Origin: Pontederia crassipes
Lineage: Eukaryota > Streptophyta > Magnoliopsida > Commelinales > Pontederiaceae
Direction: 5' to 3'
DNA length: 64,000 bases
Assembly: GCA_030549335.1 (NCBI GenBank)
Contig: CM060187.1
Coordinates: 52,410,203-52,474,202 of the forward strand
Shown here: in pieces, positions 48,211-60,700 of the stretch
Numbering within the stretch: the first letter of the stretch is position 1
Layout: every line of letters starts with the position of its first letter
The notes under the pieces: model-generated
Database searches by the model: none
Told to the model about the DNA's origin: nothing
What the model saw: the letters and a program-made list of their open reading frames with translations, nothing else
Program-made: the position numbers and the translations under genes

Positions 48211-48755
48211 TGAAAATTTTGATCTCACAAAATATGAATTTTTATCTGATTAAATTAATATAAAAAATAATAAAATTCAGCTAATCTATTTTTGAACCAT
48301 ATATTTCTAAAATAAATTTAAAATAATTTAAGTTTTATCCATATAAATGGTTATTATTACTAAATTAATAAGTCAACAGTTCCTTTTTCTCCTTAAAGAA
48401 AAATAGTTCCGGAAACACGCCCGATCAATATGCGATGCACACGTGTCAAGCTTCAAGACAACCTGCCTCTTCCACTCTCCCTACTAGTGCCACGTCGCAT
48501 CTGACGTGTCCAAATCAGTTTCCCCGTTCAACTCGATATCCCTCCACCACTAGTTACGTTTTATCCTACACCAGACTTGTAGTCCAATACCATTCATCTA
48601 TCGTATGCCATTCACCAGTAGCCATCCTCCAATGTTCTAATCTTAAAATGCTCCGACGCATAGCACAAACTTCACTGGACTGCAAAACCACTCCAGAGAA
48701 GGGAAGAGGAGGCTAGAGAAGAAGGTAGAGACGTAGAGAGAGGAGAGAGAGAGAG
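48211..48755. promoter_or_regulatory. Presumed promoter and 5' UTR of the OSCA-like gene
   Basis: The stretch before the OSCA start codon ends in a GA-rich leader (gagagaggagagagagagag) just before the ATG at 48756. No TATA box was assigned with confidence. Confidence 0.4.
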
Positions 48756-51700
48756 ATGGACGCCGCGAGCTTGGCGGCGTCGGCGTGTATCAACATAGGA
48801 TTGGCGCTCGTGGTGCTCACGCTCTTCTCCGTGTTCAAGAAGCAGCCCGGGAACGCCCCCGTCTACTACGCCCGCCAAATGGCTCTCGCCGGAGACGACG
48901 AAAACGGCATTGGCATCACCGCCGGAGGGTTCTCCATCATGCGTCTCTGTCCTTCAGTGGCCTGGATCCCCTCCGCATTCCGGATGCCTGAGGACGAGGT
49001 GCTCCAGCGCAACGGGCTCGACTCTCTAGTCGTTCTCCGGCTCTTCAAGTTCGGGTAATGACCAAGGGGCAATGTTCTTGTGCTGTTGCATGCCAAATGT
49101 TTTGCTAGGACTGTTATCGTGCTGAGAGGTGTAAATATCCCGATACAAGCAATCTCTGCGGCCATTATGGTTGTGAATTTTGTCAAGCGGGTGCAAACAT
49201 TTGGCGTCAGTAGTCGGAAAAAGAATTTTAGACTTGTTGCCATTTTGGTCAACCCACGTCCAAAAAGGCTTTAAGAACTGAATAAAATGAATACAAGTTA
49301 TGGACCTTTCGGATGTGGTTCATATTCTGTAGAATGGCCAAATTATTACTCCTTGACTAATATGGATCATTTTTATTCCTAATTTTCTAAAGCTAATAGA
49401 ATGGTACTTTGTTGTGGGCCTCCTTTGATTTGATAGGATCTATAGCTAAAGAAATCTTTGTACTTGAGTATAACGGATCACGTGAATCTACTCTAAATTT
49501 GTTGAGAGTCATTAAGATTCCTATTTTCATTCATTTATTTGTTTACAATATTGTAAACCCTGATGATTGAGTTGGGCAAGGATTATATAAGAGTTACTAT
49601 AGATAGTAGTAACAAGTTTTGTCGTGTATATATAAATATACACACACATTCTTAAAGAGGAGATTATTGACTATGTTACTTTGTGACTTGCGTAGTGTGA
49701 TTTGTAATGGTCTTTCTTTGCCAAGTGTGTCAGTATTTTAACACAGTGTGTTCCATTTCTGTGTAGGATTAGATTTTTTACAGTTTGCTCGTTAGTTGGT
49801 CTGCTGGTGCTTGTTCCTGTCAACTATACCTCTCAAGGGAACTCATTTCAAAGTAAAACATATTATTCCATGGATTCTTTTACTATTTCCATACTCCCTG
49901 AAGGCTCTAACAGGTAATCTACTGTTTAATTATCAATTCAAACCATATACTAGATGCAATGTTGGTTTCAAATGTTCGCAAATATCTTTTATTTGTGTTT
50001 GATGCAACATTGGTTTCCAATGTTCATTAGTTTCAAAAGTTGACATACAAGTTAATTTTAAGATTTTTTTCTTTTTTCTTAACTTGTTAGGTGCTTGCCT
50101 TTCTGCAGGTTATGGATCCACTTTGTATGCCTCTGGTTTGTATCTTTTTATGTACTCTATCTGCTTTATAAGGTAAACTTAAATGTCATGATTTAAACAG
50201 CCATGGCTCCTCATTTGCAGTTTTATTGGTCTATAGAATGTGGTAGTTTCTTATTTGTAATTATGAGAAACATCCTTAAAATCCCTGTGGCAGCTATCAT
50301 CTGAAACTTATATCTGGATTCTTGACCATTGTGCTTTGTGTTTATTGATGCTGATTGCTTCTTTTCGTTAGGCCATCTGCAGCATGAGGTTTAAACCATA
50401 GCATTCTCATGAAAGGTTGCAGCAAATTAAGAGAATATCAATACACTGACATGTAGAGCTGCATTTAACAAATGAAAGATTTTTACAGCAAACTTAGATC
50501 TCTTAATTGGATAATGCCATCATTTGAACCGAAGTAACCTTCGAGTATTTTTACCTACATCGTGGACCAAGTAACCACTTGACACGTGTTTAAACTTTCA
50601 GCTCTTGTGGGGTGCAAACAACAAAAACGAATTCATATAGGACTTGAACAATTTCTTAAAAAAAAGGTGTAAATACATAGTTACAAAGCAGGACTGTACT
50701 ACAAGACAATATTTTATTAGTGTTTGCCTACTAGGCTTAGATTTTAACATGTAACAGCATGATCTCACGAACAAATTTTCGCGTTTCTTTGATATAGCAT
50801 GAAGACTGCTATATGTTTCTACTTATCTTGCCCCCTTGCAAGAGAAAAAAAAGGGGCAAAACAGTATATGATATCGTCAACAAATTTCCTCTTTCTTCAA
50901 TATAGCACGAACAGTCATCTTTGATATGGAGTAGCGTGATGCTGTCATTTTGGTTTCATGGCCTTGAAGTTTCTGTTAGCTTTCCTATCAAACTTTTGTA
51001 ACCCCTACTATTATCTCAAAAAAACCCTACTATTATTAATGAAACTTTTGGATGACTACTAGCTTGCTAGTCATCCTTTCTTGTTTTTTTAAAAAAAGCA
51101 CGAAAACTACTAGAAGTTTCTACTCATCTTTCTACTTCAGAGAAAAGGGGGAAAAATGAGGAGCATTGTTACACCTGAGTATTCCCATCAGTTTGGATTT
51201 GAATTTTTAACATACCATGTAGCTTGAAGAGCAAAAGTGAAAATATGGTACTGATGTAGGACAAGAGTAGAATTATGGGCCTTTTGCCTTAATAGTTGGT
51301 CTTTAGTTATGGGCCTTTAGTATAGCTCATTAACTTAGTCATCCTTATATTAGATTTATTTTAATTAGTTTGACTTTTATTAGTTTTCCTTATTCAGGTT
51401 TCCTTGTTATTTGGTATATGGGTACTTAGAACCCTATAAATACCCTCTATTGGTTGTATTAGAAGACAGACTTGATTAATGAATATTTGCTTTTAGCATA
51501 TTTATATCCATCAATTGGTGTCAGAGCAGTTTCTAGTTTAAGTCCCAGCATAAACGAAGGAATCACCAGTGAGATGGAAAAAAAGAACAAGACTTGTGTA
51601 ATGTTATCACTAGCAGTAACCAAAATGGTAATCATTAAACTAGGTTCTAGTTTACATGTTCCGACAGCCATATTGTAAATTGGTGATACTTGGCTGTAAA

Positions 51701-54700
51701 ACATAATGGATAAATTTTAATCACATCTCCCTGTTATAATTTGAATACAGGGTGTTGTCATGTCAGTTTTTGTGTTTTTTTTGTGTCTTTGCATTCTTTT
51801 ATAAAATTTCCTTCTAATATTATTCTGAATTCAGGAATACAAAGTCATACTGGCACACAGGATTCTACACATTGCACAAAATAGACAACGACCTGACCAA
51901 TTTACAGTGCTAGTACGAGGAATTCCTCTTTGTGTTGAACACACAGCTCGAGGTTGCAATGTTGATCATTTTTTCTCCAAGCATTATACTTATATATATC
52001 AATCTCACCAAATAGTATATGATGGAAGAGATATTAATGAGGCAATGGTAAGTTTTTTTTTAATTCTATGTGATAGGATGACATGTCTTAGGTATTTAGA
52101 TGCTTTGTGGTTCTCCCTCGGTGACCGCCTTTTGTCAGTTTTTACTTCTGATTTCATGTATCTGTCCCTTTCACATGTTCAGATGGATTGGATCCTTCCT
52201 TTGTACATCATTTAATTATTGTTTTAACTTTTCACTTATTTCTAATAAATAAGTTAAATTAGAGAAGCATTCTAACAATCAGTACTAGATTAGGGACTGA
52301 GCATTTTAGCGTCCATATGTAAGTTTTAAATGTTGACACCCATATGTTGTCTGTAGAAAAAATCCTTCATAAAACTAAAACAAGCGATAAGAGAGAAAAA
52401 AATGTAACCCTGTGGGACCCTGATGGTTTGTGTCCTCCTACTCCTATGTGATGATGTGATCAAGACTTTTTAGATTCATGTAAAAGGAAAAGAAAATTGT
52501 GACAAAGCTTTCTCTTCTTGTTGCAGTGAGAATTTCTTCATATCCATTGAATTAAATCTTTGCACCATCAAACATATATTAATGGAGGAGGCATAAGGAG
52601 TTTAGCCCAACTCAATAGTGTCTGAATATCCTGTTAAGAATATGTTGGCCTCAGATATTTGTTCTGTTTTGAAGAAATGTGGTCTGATACAGAAGTAAAA
52701 TCAAGCCCATTGACAAATCCTATGTGCCAATACAAGCTTATGCAATTATATTAGTCAATTGCTTATATTCTTTCATTGGCATTGCAAACAATATGATATA
52801 ATCATATCAATTAATTCTGTCAAATTTTATGGTTAAGCAAAGTAAATCTTGTGCCATTCCAGATTGATGCATGCCAGCGAAATTGTTCAAATGCATTTTG
52901 ACCTTTTGTATTGTGAACTATGCCAGGAGTGATTTTGGAACTTGTTCTTTATTTGTCGATGAATCTATTTACCATTTTATAGTTACTATAAATAATTTTG
53001 AAGAGAACATTGTTCTAACTTCTAAGTGTTAATAGAAGACCCTCTTATTCTAGTATTGTTCTATATGTATTATGTGGATGAAATTATTGGCATTTCTTGC
53101 CAACTTTTTCAAAAGGTAGTAGAATGTAATGTTCCCTACAATATCATTGCAGTTTGTATAATGTTTCCTCTAAATTCAATATTGTAAGATTCAAATGTGA
53201 CAGGTAGGTGATATATGCATTGTTTCTTTTGCTTCTTAACCTCATTCAGAAAAGAGGGGTGATGGTGTGTTTCTTTTAGGAATTAGTAATAAGAAAGTAG
53301 CATTGATGTGTCAAAGTTTTATTAGTTGTTAGTTACAATTATTAGTTATTTCATTTTTCCTTTTTTTTCATCTTAGATTGATTTGTTTGCTGTTTTAGTT
53401 TCCTAGTTGTAAGTAAACTATTATCATATTGTATATAGGATTTTTATTGGTATTCAAATTAGTGACCAATTATTCTCTCCTAATTGAAGTTTGTGTTCTT
53501 TATCGTGTGAATTAATGATACCTTTGGTGGGATTCTGAAGAAGTCTAGTGCGTTGTCTATTGGATTTCAGAGCATTTTTTATCAAATTGAAACATATGGC
53601 TTGCATTGATGTTTGTAAATTGGTTGTTAATGAACTTAGGGATTGTTAAGTAATTTTTTTTTTAAATATGTGTATTTGGTAAGTAACATTTTTACTTGTT
53701 AGTTGTACATGTTAAAGTAATAAGCAGGGTGACCCAAGTTATATACATATACATATATATATGTACATGTGTCATATGTATACTTATACATATATATGTA
53801 TATGTGATATATATATATATACTTATAAGTTATTCGGTTAAACTAGTTAACTTACTATTAAAATCCTCATATTTTCTAAATATTTTTGCCACGTTAAAAT
53901 ATCTTTTTCCTCTCTCATCCCTTTTTTCTCTCACCGAGCTGCCTATCTCAATGAGGTGCCATTCAACTAAAATGACTGATCATCCTCCATGTTAGGTATC
54001 GCCTTACCCTCTCTTGAGAAGGTGGGTTTGTTCCTTTCTTTTTTCTTAATTTTATATTTAGTTAAAAAAATTATATATTAATATATATATTACATCGTAT
54101 CATTGAAATATTTTTATTTACATGTAATGATTATTTTAAAATATCTTTTATTTACATATTTCAAGGGCATTTGAGTCCTTTAATTATAAAATGAAAGTAA
54201 TTTTATTATCAAACAATACATAACTTATTATTAATATTATCCACACATTTATCTAAACACATAATTGTTTATTTTTTTAAAATTAGTTTCAACGCTTAAT
54301 TTGCTTATAATAACTCAAACTTTTCAATAATCTTTTTACTAGCTAAGATGAATTGGTTCTTCTTTATTTTATTAATCTTAGGTTGATTCGTTTATATTAG
54401 TTTCTTAGTTGGAGTTAAGTTCTTATGGTAGAACTTTATACATGAGTTTCATTGGTATAAGCAAAAATGAAATCGATTATTTTCTCTTACTTGAACATTG
54501 GGTTCTTTTATCATGTGAATTTATGATGACATTGATAGATTCTGAAGAATTATGGTGGTTATAAAACAATTATTTTTTTTTAGAAAGATGGCTTGTAAGT
54601 TGACATCATTGGTGGATTCTAAGATTAGGTAAACTTTGACATGGTTTGTTTGTCTTCTGCTCTTCTCATTGTCAACACTCTGTCTATGTGCATCTTCCGC

Positions 54701-57700
54701 AACCCACTCCATCAAGTGTGATATACATATATCCGTAACAAAGTAGCAGCATTCAAAGGGAAAATCCGACTTGGGATTTGTGAATAATCACTGAAAAAGA
54801 TCTGTATCCATGGAGATAAATAAAAGCTTTATTAACACTCTTCCAACATACCATTATGCTTTTTCTTACAGTATCATTTGATTTGTAATATGCTTATATA
54901 AGGAATGTTCTTTTGCAGCATTTAGCTTCTTCCCTTCAGCTAAAGGTCAAAAAAATGCGAAGTAAAACTGCTGAGAAACAGAATAAACTTCCTCTCCTCC
55001 GTAATATATTTAGATCAAATGCTACAAACGTAGATGTTCATGAGGAAAGGCTTCAAGAGGTGTGCCACAGAATACGACTTCAACAGTGTGAATGTATATT
55101 GGAGAAGAAGGTATCATCAAGTCGTATGATCAGAAAATATGATGGTTTCTCTCCCAAAAGAAAAAAAATGATGGTCTTTATTATATTAAATCACTGGATT
55201 TTACAATGAGATAAAGTGCTCTCTGATCTTTTTTATTTCCTTTCAATGTTTCAAAGCATATCTCTTTAGACTACATTTTTCAATGTGGTTTCCTTCGTAT
55301 TACTTTATCTCCCTCCTATATGCATTGTGTTTATAGGTATTCATCTTTCTTGTCCAAGCTAGCTTTTCCATGCAATTCTGACAAAAAAAGAAGGATATAT
55401 CTTTTGTTATTCTTTATGTCAGTACAAAAATCCCAATTTGACAATAACAAGTTGCAATTTAAAAGCTTAGCTAATACCATAGAAATCATATTCAATAGTA
55501 GCTCTATTGAATTATATCTAGAGGTAGCTACTATTATTTGTGCAGAAATGTTTTAAGAAATCGAACCTAGGAAGGTTCATGTATTTGTAAAGAAGTTTAA
55601 TTGTTGGTAATTTTGTTTCCTGCCGAAGATTTGTTTTTCCTTTCATTAAGAATTCAGGTACATCGCTGTAAGTGCGAGATTCATCAAAAAGAGAAAATTG
55701 ACATGTTTGAATAACTAATATTTGTTGTTGTATGTTTTACTTTTAATATTATGAGTTATTTGGACATTTTTCTTATTCTTTTTGAAGTTTTCATACTTTT
55801 TAAATACAAATAATTAAGCATTAAATTAATCATTTGACTGTTTTAAGAACTGAAAAAATAAACTTGGATATAAATAGAACACTAGAGCCTAACCAAACTT
55901 AAATAATAATGAAGAGTTAAACCTAAAATATTATACAATGTGACTGATTTATTTCATTTTTCATTAATATTCTTTATATTAGTGTAAATAGGAATTTCTA
56001 TGATATCTGAAGTATCATGTAACACATTATCCTTAAATGCTATCTCTAAAATCTATTTTTGAGGTAACCTTAAGCTCAAAAGATTCACTTTGCTATACTA
56101 ATTGAAAGATTCACTTGAATGAAAAATTGAATATCTTGATGTGAGCCGAAAGAGACCTCTGCATTTAATTTTAAAACCGTAGCCAAGGTAAGTTTGAGTA
56201 AAAGGAGGCCAATCACATATGTTAAGAATTAGAAGTGTTTCATTTTTGTTGCCTTCAAACATTTATAGTTCATGGTCTAAAGCTATCATCAAAATTAACA
56301 AAACAATTTGCACCTCATACATACCTTATCCATCTTTAACTTGAACTTTTTCTAGTAGCGCTCCTCATCACTTGCCATGTTCTCATGGTTGGGTTAAAAG
56401 CAACCAGGTAAAATTGTTTGGGTATGATGCTACTATGGTTAAATATATAAGAGTACAGGATAATAAGTGATAGGTATGTGGAATGGCGTAGTCAGTTCAT
56501 CACGTGATAAGGTTAAGGCTTGGATAGATCAGTCATAAAAAAAGTAAGGGCAATTAATATTAGTTGTGTATTTAAGTGGATTAGTTAAGAATTACTTGGA
56601 TCAATTAGCTTAAGCCCAATTACCTCCTTAACTAATTAATAATTTGCAGAAAAATATGACATCACGATTAGCTTACACTTAATGCAAATAAGTAATTAAC
56701 ATAACATGATACATATAAGTCAATTAGATAAGACATAAATATCTAGGATATTATAGTAACTCCTACATCATAGTCGAGTGTCAAATCGAAGGCGGATAAC
56801 TACTGTAGGTAAACATATTTCTCTTGTTGATTGCTGCTTCTCTATGATAACAGCCCAATATTAGGGGCTTAAGATTTTTCCTTCAGGCTTGTCCCTTCCT
56901 TCTGTAGGAGTTGCCTGTTGCCTTTGTATCATTTAAGACTCGCTTTGGAGCTGCTTTGGCTGCCCAGACACAGCAACACATACATCCGCTGTTTTGGATG
57001 ACAGAATTCGCACCGGAACCAAGAGATGTCATCTGGAACAACTTGGCTATTCCTTATCATCGCATGGCATTAAACAAAGTATTTGTCTTCATTGCTGCCC
57101 TTGTATTCACGATTTTCTTTGCATTTCCTGTGACAGCAGTTCAAGGAATTGCACAGTTTGAGAATATAAAGAAGTGGTTTCCTCCAGCAAGAGCTGTGCA
57201 GCTAATGTAAGCAGATCTTTCCTAGAATCTATCCTAGTAATAATGATAGGATTTACCAATAAATTTTATTGGTTGTTTGTGAAGTATTTATGCTGCCATC
57301 TTCAAGAACAAGCTATCGGACTAGGCACTGCCATTTGGCATAATTACGCTCCTTGATTATACAACAACAACAACAACAAAGCCTTATCCCACTAGGTGGG
57401 GTCGGCTCCTTGATTATACATAATTGCATTTTCGTGTGCTCCTGATCTGCTGAAGTTAAGACTCTGATCTTTAAGATGACTTTTACTGATCATGGAATAC
57501 AACATGGAAAATTGGACACTATTCATTATTCAGAAGTCATGTTTCTAATATATCTTCAAGAAACTTAGGTGCTGACCTTTTACTTTTAAAGAAAGGTGTT
57601 AATGTTTTCATGACATCTTTCGTGTGTCCATTATCTGTTTAAATTGCTTTAAGGTGTGATATATTTTAAATTATAGATAAGCTTATTTTTGTATGTATAA

Positions 57701-60700
57701 AGCTCATGTTCTCCGTGTTTTTTGCCTTGGGTTATTTCCTTAAACCTCGTTTTGCTTCTAAGTAATGAACTATGAACTTACCGTGTGACATCCCTAACCT
57801 TTGCTGTGATTCCCACTTCAATCCTTCCTATAATTTTGTTAACTTTTTTTTATTATTTTCATCTTTTTCTATTGTGAAAAGACTAAAATTCCCTTCTATA
57901 AACTATCCTCTCTTTTGATGTTTTTAAAATATAATAAAATAAAATATTTTGACAAGTCAGAAATGTCAAAGATCCTTTTTTAAAAATATTTTTAGTTATT
58001 ATATTATTTTATTCTTTTTAATCATTAAATTAGGGGGCATTTAATGGAAGTGCATTTTAGTCTTCACAAATGGGAAAAAATAAAAAATAACAGAAAAGTT
58101 AACAAAATCAAACGGAAGGATTGAAGTGAAAATCACGGTAAAGTTTCAGAGTTAGACGTGAAAAATCACTATAGTTCGGGGGAGTTCAGGGGTGGTTTAA
58201 GAAAATAACCCTTCTGCCTTTCGCAAGTTGCCTTTCCTCCAAGGTGTATGCAGCAATAGTGTCTGAACTCATTACCTTAGAGCATTAAAAATTGATTTCG
58301 CTAATAACATATATTGATTTTTGTGCTTAGCACTTATTGTATTATCATTTACTCTGCCCGAGATTCACAATGTGAATACTCTTTAGTTGTGAAATTGCAA
58401 TTGAAATTGTTGGCTAACCTGCAGACTGAAAGATCCTGTGGACTAGTATTCTAATTGTTTTCCCCCCTTTATCACCTGAAACCTAAAATTATCATTTAAG
58501 ATGATGTTCTAAGTCATGTGTGCCGTTTATTTGTCTTGCATTAGCATCGTCTTCATTAACAAAGATATTTAATCGTAAGAAATGAACAAATCATTATTAT
58601 GAATTGATCTAGAATTGATCTGTTAACGAACAAATGATCTTCCACCTTTGAGACACCTGTCCACAAGATGGAAACCTTGTCTGTTAGAGTAGTTCTCTTT
58701 TTTAATTAGTGTTATAATAGATTTGGCCCCTGCTTATGTTGCATATGCACCCCATATGTGAATGGTTATAAGAACTTTAAAGGCCCAGGACCTGTAAAGG
58801 CATTGATCTGACAGCATGTAGGGCTATGTCTCACTCCTGAACCCCAACTTTTTTTTTTGGGAAAAAGAACCCCAAATTTTCTGCTTACTATATATATCAG
58901 AATGTTCTTGTAAAGTGAGAAAATTGAAGTTGGCAATCCTGGCGATGCTAACAACCAGAAATCTGGACAGGCAATGATAGGATAGTTTTCCATTATCTTA
59001 TGATCAATCATCCAAGATCTTGTAATTTATCTAATATCTGCAAAAGATTTACTCTGATATGTAATTAATCTAAATTGCATTCTATTGTATGTGAGGAATG
59101 TTAAGACATAGGTTTTGTTGTGCACAGGGATGTGGAAAATGGGGAAAGGGGGTAAGAGAGAACTAAGGCGTCCACATCTACGTGCATGCATTTAACATGT
59201 TGTCTTTATTTCATTACTGTAGTGGTTACATTATTCTGTAAGTCAAAATTTTCTTGCCTGTTATGGTGATCATCTGTTAATATTAGTACATTTAAATGAC
59301 TACGCATGCAGAAGATCTTGTTTTCTTTGTCTTCCATCTTTACTCCGGTAAAATCATTAGGATTGGTGAATGTTACCTTTGATATTTATTATGATTATTG
59401 TCATGCCTTGTTTTTTTATCTTAATCTTTTTTAAATCACAACCTTTAGTCTTCATGGACGTCGCTAACTATCATATATCTCTTATGATTTTACAATTTTG
59501 TAGACCAGGACTGAGTTCTGTCATTACAGGATATCTTCCAGGCGTAATACTTAGTAGCTTCATATATGTTGTACCCTATGTGATGCTCTTTATAGCCTCA
59601 TTGGAAGGTTGTGTCTCCAAGAGCAAGAAGGAAATGAAAGCTTGTAGCATGGTCTTCTATTTCTTGGTGGGAAATGTGTTTTTCCTAAGCTTGTTGTCAG
59701 GATCTTTACTCCATCAGATTGGAGAATCATTCAGCCATCCCAAGGATTTTCCTAGTCACCTTGCAAGTGCAGTTTCAGCACAAGTAAGCATTTGAATATA
59801 TAGCATCTGACTTAACATACATATGTTTTATAGCCGGTCCCAAGCTCGGATAAAGGAGGAGGGTTGTGTTAGGCCCCGACAGCCAACGTAAAACCATGTC
59901 GAATCTCATGAACATGGATCAACGAGTCGTATGATCCATGTAGCCGACCTCACCTAGTGGGATAAGGCTTTGTTGTTGTTGTTGTTGACTTAACATAAGT
60001 TCGTCATAAAACATGAGCTTTGCCACATTACATGCATGAAGTGACTACATTTGTCTTTTAATCCTTTATGTTTATTGTCATGACCCATGCAACTTGTCCA
60101 TGAGGATCCCACATTCTTCTACTTCAAAATGATCTGAACGAATCATCTGTTATCCACATTTTTGTTTGAAGAATCTCGTCTACATTATTACAAGCACAAT
60201 ATTTATTTTTAAGGAAACCTATTAATTCAAAGGAGAACATGCTATCATGCCACTGAACAAGACTGTTGTGTTATCATAGAATGCAGTGTTTAATATTTGT
60301 GTCAAGTGGTCTCTGCTTGATACTGTGTAATGCAACTTCTCAACCTTGCTGGAAAATATTGCTGTTCATCTTATAGTAATAATTTGACTATTTATTTGAT
60401 CATGCTCTGATGACTAAGAGAGTCTTAAATAATGTCAAGCAAAGATAGTTCAGCACAAACTTAACTCTAGTATACATCAACACTGATATTAATAAGAATA
60501 TATTACTTAGGGATCATTGGGGACCATCTTTGAACTGTTACATGTTAGTCTGTTATATTTCTTCCAAGTTGGAAAACATAATTAGAAATTAAAATGTTCA
60601 TGCTTTATGACATTGTATTGCCCTATTAGTGACCTGTCAGGATACTTTTTGATAGCACTAGTACTAGGTTTTGAAATGTCCTAGTGATGTGTCTCTTGTA

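Noticed and set aside
48866-49252. 128-codon minus-strand frame
   Set aside because: It is antisense to OSCA exon 1 and not supported by homology.
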